Positions 6,617 through 16,129 of a DNA stretch of 46,735 bases are shown here, one piece after another. Position numbers and translations under genes: made by a program. Origin of the DNA: Desulfobacterales bacterium (GTDB lineage: Bacteria > Desulfobacterota > Desulfobacteria > Desulfobacterales > C00003060); NCBI GenBank assembly GCA_013375375.1, contig JABXJX010000007.1, forward strand, positions 1 to 46,735, read 5' to 3'. The notes beneath the pieces are model-generated. The model made no database searches, was not told the DNA's origin, and saw nothing but the letters and a program-made list of their open reading frames with translations. Within the stretch, counting starts at the first letter, position 1; each line of letters starts with the position of its first letter.

Positions 6617-7714
6617 TTAGATATTGATAACAGAATTTGTATGTCCTGTAGGATCGTTAACTACTTTATCGTTTTCCGGATCAGTAATCCACCAACCGTC
6701 AATCAGGTATTTATATTGGTAGGCACCCGGCTTGAGCGGGATGATCTTTTGCCACGTTGGCTTGCTCATGGGATCACATAAATCAAGGGCCTCGGGAATC
6801 CAGTTGTTGAAATCGCCGGCAATCTGTACCGCGGCGGTCTCAGGGGCTTCTAATGTGAATACGATTTTCCGTTCAACCGGTTCCGTAGACGACTTATCAT
6901 CTGTAAAGAGAGACTCATGGCCCCGGATTTCAGCATCCATTTCAGCCTCTTCGTCTATGATTTCCTCCGTCAGATTTTGATAATCTCGGAAGGCCGCGCA
7001 CTGCTTGTCGTATTCAGCAATGGGCTTTCCGTGGATGGCAGCTTCTCTCAATCGGGTGCATGTATGGATAACGGTCTTAAAGCACTTTTCAGGAAATTCT
7101 GCCCTCAACGTCTCCATCACCCCTCTACAGAAGTTGGTCCTGAGATCAATGTTTGTGGCCAGAATCTTGATGGAGAGCCGGTGTTCCACCTTCTCTTCGA
7201 TTATCCGGATGGTATCTATCAGCTTCCTTAGCCCGTGGAGAGAAAAGAAACTGGAGTCAACAGGAATAATCACCTCCCTGGACGCCATCAAACCATTAAA
7301 AGTTAAAAGACCTATGCTGGGAGGACTGTCAATGATGAGATAGTCGTAATTGTTTTCAATGTGCTCAAGGTTTTGCACAAGCCTATATTCCCGCCCAGGG
7401 ACACCGGCCATGACCTGCTCAAAGGCGCTCAAGACCACATCACTGAAAACAGCGCTCAGGTTCTCCCTTAAGATTTGGATGGCTTTGCTTATTGGTATTT
7501 TCTCTGATAAGACTTCATAGATGGTTTTTTCTATCTCGTCAGGTTTTACCCCAAGCCCAAGTGCTGAATGCCCCTGGGGGTCCAGGTCGATCAGGAGTAC
7601 CTTCCTGCCTTCTCCTGCTAGACAACCGGCTAAATTTATCGCTGTTGTTGTTTTGCCGCAGCCGCCTTTTTGATTGACAAGCGCAATTTTTCTCATAGCC
7701 CTTCCCTCCCTCAT
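6617..7714 (-). CDS. ParA-family ATPase with C-terminal glycogen-binding (AMPK-CBM/CBM48) domain
   Basis: 365 aa; Walker A 'NQKGGCGKTTTAINLAGCLA', 'VLLIDLDPQGHSALGLG', 'YLIIDSPPSIGLLTFNGL'; C-terminus 'KIVFTLEAPETAAVQIAGDFNNWIPEAL...LKPGAYQYKYLIDGWWITDPENDKVVNDPTGHTNSVINI' is a textbook AMPK-type CBM. Start likely at the internal MRKIALVNQKGG. Confidence 0.9.
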   Translation of the reverse strand: MREGRAMRKIALVNQKGGCGKTTTAINLAGCLAGEGRKVLLIDLDPQGHSALGLGVKPDEIEKTIYEVLSEKIPISKAIQILRENLSAVFSDVVLSAFEQVMAGVPGREYRLVQNLEHIENNYDYLIIDSPPSIGLLTFNGLMASREVIIPVDSSFFSLHGLRKLIDTIRIIEEKVEHRLSIKILATNIDLRTNFCRGVMETLRAEFPEKCFKTVIHTCTRLREAAIHGKPIAEYDKQCAAFRDYQNLTEEIIDEEAEMDAEIRGHESLFTDDKSSTEPVERKIVFTLEAPETAAVQIAGDFNNWIPEALDLCDPMSKPTWQKIIPLKPGAYQYKYLIDGWWITDPENDKVVNDPTGHTNSVINI

Positions 7715-8002
7715 AATGGCAGGGCAGCAGCGAGAAAATCCGTTTCTGCCCTATGGTTATCCCAAACAAAGGTGGTTTCTGGTTGACTCCACACCCGCTC
7801 TTTGTCTTGGGGCTCCAGCCATTGCGCAGTCGAGATCGCTAAGAACGGTTTCCTTTAGCGGCCGGGATTGCTTGAGCTCACAAAGATCACTGAGGGGAAG
7901 AAGTCTCTTGTCCACATGCCTGATCAGCTTCTGTGCCTACGAGGCCTGTGTGAAAGACAACCATTTTTATTAAGCAGTTCGGCTACTCTTATGTCGGATA
8001 AG

Positions 8003-8209
8003 TTAGTTCGCTTTTGCATTACCATTGAGAGAAAGACAGTCGCTTCTCCATAAGCATCCCGTCTCGTTACAGTGGTCCACCCTATCGGTATCGTAGCAGT
8101 CAATATTGTTTTCTTTTCTTTGGATGCTCTGGATTATATTTGTCTTTTTCATCCTATAAGGGTTAATACCCATGCCTTTAGCCATTCTTTGAATCTCCTG
8201 AAATCTCAT
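8003..8209 (-). CDS. Small SAP/Rho N-terminal-like domain protein
   Basis: 68 aa 'MRFQEIQRMAKGMGINPYRMKKTNIIQSIQRKENNIDCYDTDRVDHCNETGCLWRSDCLSL'; helix-turn-helix SAP-like repeat plus Cys pattern. Confidence 0.7.
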   Translation of the reverse strand: MRFQEIQRMAKGMGINPYRMKKTNIIQSIQRKENNIDCYDTDRVDHCNETGCLWRSDCLSLNGNAKAN

Positions 8210-8337
8210 TTTCCCCCTCCTTTATGATGTGTTTTGATTGAACGAAATGGCATTCAGAGATGCTGTGTAAGGTTTCTTCGTGGATGATTGTTGTATATTA
8301 TCTGACAACTATATATTGAACCTTACAGGTATTAAAC

Positions 8338-8351
8338 CACAATATATTGTG
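8338..8351. promoter_or_regulatory. Perfect 14-bp palindrome CACAATATATTGTG (possible operator)
   Basis: Self-complementary sequence in AT-rich DNA upstream of the minus-strand SAP-like gene. Confidence 0.3.
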
Positions 8352-8480
8352 TCTGTCAAGCAAAAAAGAAGCATTAGGAGCAGGTCTCATTATGAGCCAA
8401 CCAGCCTCAATGAGGAAGGCGGGGGGTGCATCTAGATGGGGAAGATAGGGGACATTCCGTAAATAAGTAAGCATTAGGAA

Positions 8481-8593
8481 GGGGGACGGGAAGGGGGCGT
8501 TCGTGCAGAGCGTGCGAAGGGCTTGCTGATTAGGACCAAGTCGCTTGTGTGTTGCAGGAAATGTTTTATGGTGCTAAGAGTGAGACAGACGCT
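8481..8593. repeat. MITE-like element, copy 3 (TIRs not intact)
   Basis: Shares 'gggcgttcgtgcagagcgtgcg.agggc.tgctgattaggacca.gtcgcttgtgtgttgcaggaaat.tt.atggtgctaagagt..gagacagacgct' with copy 1. Confidence 0.75.
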
Positions 8594-8668
8594 TAACCTC
8601 TACAATTGAAGACGGGGTTTCGCCGCCACAGTCCGGCGCAAGTCATTTTCAAGCAAGGAGAAACAGAT

Positions 8669-8773
8669 ATGGGTGATAAGGGGAAAAAAGACAAAGGCAA
8701 AAGGGAACAACAGAAAAAGGCCCAGCTTAATCCAAAGGAAAAACGAAAATTGAAAAAAGAAAAGAAGAAATAA
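8669..8773 (+). CDS. 34-aa lysine-rich small protein
   Basis: MGDKGKKDKGKREQQKKAQLNPKEKRKLKKEKKK*, preceded by an 'aaggag' ribosome-binding site. Confidence 0.65.
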   Translation: MGDKGKKDKGKREQQKKAQLNPKEKRKLKKEKKK

Positions 8774-8802
8774 ATACCCAGTAGGAAGATTGGGGAGGTA
8801 GA

Positions 8803-9876
8803 ATGAAGACGCTTTTCCAGTACTTTGAAGGTATCGCCTGGCCTATTGGCATCTTGGCGGCAGCAGTAATGACAGGCCTTGTAGGATACCTTCTTTTGTT
8901 CAAGACGGCAGAGCATTTGTCTAAAGGGACCAAAACAATTCTGGATGATCTATTAGTGAAGCATTGCCGAGGGCCGGCACGACTAATCATTCCTCTTCTG
9001 GTAATCCATTTCTTCCTGCCATTCACCAGGGTGTCGGAAGGTACTTTGGTTTTTCTGACCCAGGTCTTAAGCTCCCTCCTTATCATCTCAGTGGCATGGT
9101 TAGTAATCAAGCTAACTTCAGTCTTGGAAGATTTTGTTCTAAATCAGTACAGGATTGATGTTAAGGACAACCTCAGAGCTAGAAGAATTCACACCCAGAT
9201 CCAGGTATTAAGAAAGGTTGTAATTGTGGTTGTTGGCGTGTTGGCACTTGCTACCATCTTGATGACCTTCTCAAAAGTTCGCCAACTGGGTATAAGTATT
9301 TTGGCTTCAGCGGGTATCATAGGGATCATAGTCGGTATAGCGGCTCAAAGATCCATTGCCACTTTACTTGCCGGCGTTCAAATAGCCATCACCCAGCCTA
9401 TCCGCATAGATGATGTGGTAATCGTGGAAAACGAATGGGGTCGGGTTGAAGAAATCACACTGACTTATGTTGTGGTCAGAATTTGGGATTTGAGGCGCTT
9501 AATCCTGCCGATAACCTACTTTCTTGAAAAACCATTCCAAAATTGGACGCGAGTTTCGGCCGAGATCTTGGGCACGGTCTTTCTTTATGTAGATTACACC
9601 GTTCCCGTTCAGATGGTAAGAGAAGAACTTCAACGCATCTTGCAGAACTCTAAACTATGGGATGGCCGCGTATGCGTATTGCAGGTGACGAATGCGACGG
9701 AGCGCACTGTAGAGTTGCGCGCGCTCATGAGCGCACCGGATTCTTCGAGCGCCTGGGGGTTGCGCTGTGAGGTTAGGGAAAAGCTTATTGAATTCGTTAA
9801 GAATGATTATCCAGATGGTTTGCCAAAGTTGCGAGCCGAAGTTCAGGAACCATCCAAAAAGGAAATTCTCTCGTAG
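8803..9876 (+). CDS. MscS-family mechanosensitive ion channel
   Basis: 'LGISILASAGIIGIIVGIAAQRSIATLLAGVQIAITQPIRIDDVVIVENEWGRVEEITLTYVVVRIWDLRRLILPITYF' is the MscS core. Confidence 0.93.
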   Translation: MKTLFQYFEGIAWPIGILAAAVMTGLVGYLLLFKTAEHLSKGTKTILDDLLVKHCRGPARLIIPLLVIHFFLPFTRVSEGTLVFLTQVLSSLLIISVAWLVIKLTSVLEDFVLNQYRIDVKDNLRARRIHTQIQVLRKVVIVVVGVLALATILMTFSKVRQLGISILASAGIIGIIVGIAAQRSIATLLAGVQIAITQPIRIDDVVIVENEWGRVEEITLTYVVVRIWDLRRLILPITYFLEKPFQNWTRVSAEILGTVFLYVDYTVPVQMVREELQRILQNSKLWDGRVCVLQVTNATERTVELRALMSAPDSSSAWGLRCEVREKLIEFVKNDYPDGLPKLRAEVQEPSKKEILS

Positions 9877-9958
9877 GGTTCATATATAATTACATCTGTG
9901 GGTAGGACTTAGGGACTTTCTTGACAATCTGAATTTAAGAATAGAGGCTATCGGGTAA

Positions 9959-11605
<1,647 letters not shown>

Positions 11606-11671
11606 TAATAGGGTGAAGGTCATGGGCCGATTGCTTTGCAGTCAGTCTGCCGTCAGCTTAGCTCAGGGGTT

Positions 11672-11859
11672 GAGGCTGTCGAAAAACTCTTAAATGAGCG
11701 ACTTTGATCATTTTTGATATAAAGGTTCTTAGTGAAGCGAAGCGAAAAATTGCAAACTGTTTGAGGGCGTTAGCCCGAGTTTTTGCAATTTAGCGGAGCA
11801 AACTTAGAACCTTCAAAAATGGTCAATTGGAGCGAAGAAAAGAGTTTTTCGACAGTCTC
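11672..11859. repeat. Long hairpin / MITE-like inverted repeat
   Basis: GAGGCTGTCGAAAAACTCTT (11672-11691) versus AAGAGTTTTTCGACAGTCTC (11840-11859), 19/20 complementary, with nested inverted repeats GGTTCTTAGT/ACTTAGAACC, AAATTGCAAA/TTTGCAATTT and GGGCGTTAGCCC. Confidence 0.85.
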
Positions 11860-11904
11860 GTTAGGCAAAATTAAAATATCTTATAAGATTTTAGGAGAAG
11901 ATTT

Positions 11905-12108
11905 ATGGAATGCAACAAAGAGCAAAATCTTGAGTCGTGCAACTGTACTTACGAGCCGTGTCCGCGTAAGGGAATTTGCTGTGAATGCATAAATTATCAT
12001 GTACAAAGCAGGGAGCTTCCAGCTTGTTGTTTTCCCGATAAAGCGGAACGGACTTACGACCGGTCCTTTGAACATTTTGCTCGCCTGGTCAAGAAAAAAA
12101 GCGTATAG
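11905..12108 (+). CDS. DUF6485-like small Cys-rich protein
   Basis: 67 aa '[58 protein letters not shown]'. Confidence 0.8.
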   Translation: MECNKEQNLESCNCTYEPCPRKGICCECINYHVQSRELPACCFPDKAERTYDRSFEHFARLVKKKSV

Positions 12109-12121
12109 AAAAGGGCATCTT

Positions 12122-12208
12122 AATTCCTTGCAGAGCCAAACGCGTCATGCAATTCAAAGCCGTAATCTTTGATCTCGATGGAACACTCCTTGACACCCTC
12201 GAGGATAT
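12122..12208 (+). pseudogene. Duplicated 5' fragment of the downstream HAD phosphatase gene
   Basis: 87 bp matching 14593-14679 with a single visible mismatch (gcaattc versus gcacttc); encodes M-QFKAVIFDLDGTLLDTLEDI then diverges. Confidence 0.85.
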
Positions 12209-12296
12209 AAGAACTTTGGGGACGTCCCCAAGCTGCCAAGCTGCAAGGGTTGCACCTTTGGGCTTTTCGATATGAAATTAGAGGGCAAATTAGAAT

Positions 12297-14297
12297 ATGG
12301 AAATACCGCTGCTAAATGACATTGTCATCATATTTGGGCTGTCCGTTGCCATCCTCTTTATGTGCAATCGACTTCGCGTGCCGACGATTGTGGGATTCCT
12401 CCTTACCGGGATATTGGCCGGGCCTTACGGGCTTGGACTTATAAAGGCAGTTCATGAAGTTGAAATTTTAGCTGAAGTCGGTGTTGTGCTATTACTTTTC
12501 ACTATCGGAATCGAGTTCTCGCTTAAAGGGCTGCTGCGAATCAAAAAGTCAGCCCTGTTGGGGGGCTCGCTTCAGGTGTTGTTAACCTTTTGGGTTACTT
12601 TTGTCATAGCCAGACAACTGGGACAACCCATTGGTGTATCGATCTTCATGGGGTTTCTTATATCCCTTAGCAGCACAGCCATTGTCCTCAAACTACTCCA
12701 GGAAAAAGCCGTCGTTGATAGCCCCCATGGACGCACAATTCTTGGCATCTTGATCTTTCAGGATATTATTATTGTTCCAATGATATTGGTCACGCCTCTA
12801 ATAGCCGGAGCAACAGGGGGTTCGGGCACATCTGTCCTCGTTCTTGTGGCCAAAGGAATCGGAATCATCGGGCTGGTGATCGTTAGCGCTAAATGGATTG
12901 TGCCACAAGTATTGTATCAAATCGCCCGGACGCGAAACAAGGAACTTTTCTTGTTGAGCGTAATTGTAATATGCCTCGCAGTTGCGTGGGCAACTTCCAG
13001 TGCGGGGCTTTCCCTTGCCCTGGGCGCGTTTTTAGCAGGATTGATCATTTCCGAATCTGAATACAGTCATCACGCACTCGGAAACATTTTACCGTTTCGG
13101 GATGTCTTTACAAGCTTCTTTTTTGTTTCCATTGGTATGCTGCTGGATGTGGGTTTCCTTTTCCGACAACCTGGAACCGTTGCGCTGATCACTTTAGGCG
13201 TTTTGGTTTTAAAACCCATCATTGCCGGATTTGCAACGGTTTTATTAGGCTTCCCTTTTCGCACTTCAATTTTGGTCGGCCTTGCACTCGGTCAGGTTGG
13301 TGAATTTTCTTTCATTCTATCCAAGGCCGGTGTTGAACATGGTTTGCTTGCCGGAAATATTTATCAGATGTTTCTGGCTTTCTCCGTGCTTACCATGGCG
13401 ACGACACCGTTCATTATAACCCTGGCGCCACGCATAGCGGATATTATACTGCTGTTGCCGCTGCCGAAAAGGTTAATATCGGGCTTTTATCCTGTTTCGA
13501 AGATAAAGGTTGAAAGCAAAAAAGACCACCTTATTATAATCGGCTTCGGAATCAATGGTAGAAATGTGGCACGAGCCGCCGGGCTATCAGGCATTCCTTA
13601 TGCAGTCATTGAAATGAACCCCGAAACAGTAAGAAAAGAACAGGCACAGGGTGAACCAATTTATTATGGCGATTCAACCCAGGAGGTCGTACTTCTGCAA
13701 GCAAATATCAAAGATGCGAGAATAGTTGCAGTTGCAATTAACGACCCTACAGCAACTCGCAGAATTACCGAAATCGTTCGGAGACTTAATCCGAAAGTTC
13801 ATTTAATCGTTCGAACCCTTTATCTTCAAGAAATGAAACCCCTGTATGAATTAGGCGCCGACGATGTCATTCCGGAAGAATTTGAGACATCAGTGGAGAT
13901 CTTTACTCGGGTTTTGACCAAATATCTTATACCTAAAGATGAAATCGAGAAGCTTATCGCTAAAGTGAGATCAGATGGTTACGAGATGTTTCGAAGCCTT
14001 TCAAAAGAGTCGACATCTTTTTCCGATTTAAATCTTCAGCTTCCCGATGTTGAAATCAGTACGTTTCGGATTGGTGAAAGATCTCCCCTGGTTGGGAAAT
14101 CATTAGCTCGGATTGAATTAAGAAGGCGTTACGGAGTTACGGTATTGGCAATACGTCGGGACTTGGAAATATTATCCAATCCACATGCAGAAACACAACT
14201 TTGTGTTAACGATGTGCTTTTTGTCCTTGGAGCGCCGGATATGACCGCTGAGGTCGCTGGTCTAACCCATAGTCCGGAAGAAGGGGATGCAAGTTAG
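12297..14297 (+). CDS. CPA2-family (KefB-type) monovalent cation:proton antiporter with TrkA-N and TrkA-C domains
   Basis: 666 aa; 'TIVGFLLTGILAGPYGLGLI', 'LLLFTIGIEFSLKGL', 'SSTAIVLKLL', then 'DHLIIIGFGINGRNVARAAG' Rossmann domain. Confidence 0.93.
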   Translation: MEIPLLNDIVIIFGLSVAILFMCNRLRVPTIVGFLLTGILAGPYGLGLIKAVHEVEILAEVGVVLLLFTIGIEFSLKGLLRIKKSALLGGSLQVLLTFWVTFVIARQLGQPIGVSIFMGFLISLSSTAIVLKLLQEKAVVDSPHGRTILGILIFQDIIIVPMILVTPLIAGATGGSGTSVLVLVAKGIGIIGLVIVSAKWIVPQVLYQIARTRNKELFLLSVIVICLAVAWATSSAGLSLALGAFLAGLIISESEYSHHALGNILPFRDVFTSFFFVSIGMLLDVGFLFRQPGTVALITLGVLVLKPIIAGFATVLLGFPFRTSILVGLALGQVGEFSFILSKAGVEHGLLAGNIYQMFLAFSVLTMATTPFIITLAPRIADIILLLPLPKRLISGFYPVSKIKVESKKDHLIIIGFGINGRNVARAAGLSGIPYAVIEMNPETVRKEQAQGEPIYYGDSTQEVVLLQANIKDARIVAVAINDPTATRRITEIVRRLNPKVHLIVRTLYLQEMKPLYELGADDVIPEEFETSVEIFTRVLTKYLIPKDEIEKLIAKVRSDGYEMFRSLSKESTSFSDLNLQLPDVEISTFRIGERSPLVGKSLARIELRRRYGVTVLAIRRDLEILSNPHAETQLCVNDVLFVLGAPDMTAEVAGLTHSPEEGDAS

Positions 14298-14438
14298 TTT
14301 CCATCCAGAAATGGCCCTTTTCCGCAATCTCGGCGTCAATCTGCGGGATTGCTTGTGCGACGTACCAATGTACGCCTCCGCGCAATCCCTTGATTTCCTT
14401 GACCTTGCGAAAAATTGCTCATTTCTGAATTGGAAACT
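14296..14438. repeat. Imperfect long inverted repeat (hairpin element) abutting the antiporter stop codon
   Basis: AGTTTCCATCCAGAAATG... pairs with ...CATTTCTGAATTGGAAACT; nested GGGATTGC...GCAATCCC and CGTAC..GTACG. Confidence 0.75.
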
Positions 14439-14618
14439 GACACTAGTGCCAACCATTTAAGAATTCATTTATGGATGGGCACAAGTTAGTGAACACGATA
14501 TTTCAGGCAGTGATTAGCACAATTTTTCGCCTTAAGCGGACATGTGGTGCACTTTGGAGTAGAATTCACCAGGAGAGCAGGGGGGCGGTCCTCAATTCCT
14601 TGCAGAGCCAAACGCGTC

Positions 14619-15278
14619 ATGCACTTCAAAGCCGTAATCTTTGATCTCGATGGAACACTCCTTGACACCCTCGAGGATATTGCCGACTCAGCGAACAGCG
14701 CCCTGATGAAATATGGATTTCCCGTCCATGAGGTGGACGCGTATCGCTACTTTGTTGGTGAAGGGATGACTACGCTTATCTCTCTCGCTCTGCCTGCTGA
14801 AAAACGAAACAACGATATCATAGCGGATTGCGTCAAGGCATTTCGTGAAAATTACAGCCGCAACTGGAACGTAAACACCAGACCGTACGATGGCGTGCCG
14901 GAGCTTTTGGACGCACTCGCCGCCAGGCACGTTAAGATGGCCATACTCTCGAACAAACCCGACGATTTCACCAAACACTGTACCCGTGAGTTTCTACCGA
15001 ACCGGAACTTTGAAATGATCTTAGGCCGGCGCGACGGTATCCCGAGGAAGCCTGATCCTGTAGGTGCTCTTGAAATAGCCGAGAGCCTGAATATCACACC
15101 ATCACGATTCCTGTACTTAGGAGATTCCGCAGTCGACATGAAAACAGCCGTGCGTGCGGGCATGTTCCCGGTTGGGGCGCTATGGGGTTTTCGGCCGCTG
15201 GATGAGTTGCGGGAACATGGAGCCCGGGCGGTGATCGAGCGGCCAATGGAACTCCTGGGACTCTTGAAGAAATTGTAA
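14619..15278 (+). CDS. HAD-family phosphoglycolate phosphatase-like hydrolase
   Basis: 'MHFKAVIFDLDGTLLDTLEDIADSANSAL...AILSNKPDDFT...GRRDGIPRKPDPVGALEIAESLNITPSRFLYLGDSAVDMKTAVRAGM'. Start taken at the internal Met of ORF 14544-15278. Confidence 0.9.
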   Translation: MHFKAVIFDLDGTLLDTLEDIADSANSALMKYGFPVHEVDAYRYFVGEGMTTLISLALPAEKRNNDIIADCVKAFRENYSRNWNVNTRPYDGVPELLDALAARHVKMAILSNKPDDFTKHCTREFLPNRNFEMILGRRDGIPRKPDPVGALEIAESLNITPSRFLYLGDSAVDMKTAVRAGMFPVGALWGFRPLDELREHGARAVIERPMELLGLLKKL

Positions 15279-15323
15279 AGGGATGTTCCCCAAAGACGCA
15301 AAGACACGAAAGGAGGAAATATC

Positions 15324-15620
15324 ATGCTGAAGAAGACCTATTCAAAAACAGGTCGCTTGTGCCGGGTGACCTTTGACATCCCAGCAGAGGTCAACGCAAA
15401 GACCGCCTCCCTGTGCGGCGAATTCAACGAATGGGATCGCGCCGCCAATCCCATGAAGCGTCGAAAAAACGGCAGGCACAGCACCACGATCTCCCTGAAA
15501 ACGGGCCGGACGTACCGATTCAGGTATTTGCTGGACGGCCAGCGCTGGGAAAACGATTGGGCCGCGGACGGCTATGCACTCAACAGCTTCGGCACCGAGG
15601 ATTCACTGATCAAGGTATAA
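15324..15620 (+). CDS. Stand-alone isoamylase-N/CBM48 glycogen-binding-like protein
   Basis: 98 aa 'VTFDIPAEVNAKTASLCGEFNEWDRAANPMKRRKNGRHSTTISLKTGRTYRFRYLLDGQRWENDWAADGYALNSFGTEDSLIKV'. Confidence 0.88.
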   Translation: MLKKTYSKTGRLCRVTFDIPAEVNAKTASLCGEFNEWDRAANPMKRRKNGRHSTTISLKTGRTYRFRYLLDGQRWENDWAADGYALNSFGTEDSLIKV

Positions 15621-15702
15621 GTTTCGCACAAACGGAAAAGCGCAGCCTCACTTTTCCATAGCTGTTCAAGACATGACCACAAGTCTTTGGAAAGGAGTAG
15701 AA

Positions 15703-15963
15703 ATGAAGTTAAATATAAAGGCATTCGCACTGACATGCGGGTTGGTTTGGGGGTTTGGTCTTTTCTTTCTTACTTGGTGGATAATCGCTTTTGATGGTGC
15801 CACGGGTGAGATAACATTAATCGGACGTCTTTATCGTGGTTATAGCATAAGTCCTGTGGGTAGCATTATAGGATTGATATGGGCGTTTATGGACGCTCTG
15901 GTCGGGGGCGCGATATTCGCGTGGCTCTATAATTTGATCGCTGCCCGCATTACAGCTAAATAA
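15703..15963 (+). CDS. Small two-TM membrane protein (holin-like annotation class)
   Basis: 'MKLNIKAFALTCGLVWGFGLFFLTWWI...SPVGSIIGLIWAFMDALVGGAIFAWLYNLIAAR'; start taken at the internal Met of ORF 15673-15963. Confidence 0.7.
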   Translation: MKLNIKAFALTCGLVWGFGLFFLTWWIIAFDGATGEITLIGRLYRGYSISPVGSIIGLIWAFMDALVGGAIFAWLYNLIAARITAK

Positions 15964-16129
15964 GAACCATAATCGACAAAAGGCTATAATATTAAATAGT
16001 TATTGGTGTTACGGGGCGGGAGCGTCGGTTTTTTATAAAAATAAAAGAATAAGGTGACGAAGGTCATTTTATGTGTTATTTTCCCTCCTCATAAATTTTT
16101 CAAACAAAGGAGCATACAAAGAACCAATT

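Noticed and set aside
15703-15963. Holin-like protein as evidence of a prophage
   Set aside because: Isolated small membrane protein with no other phage genes in the window.
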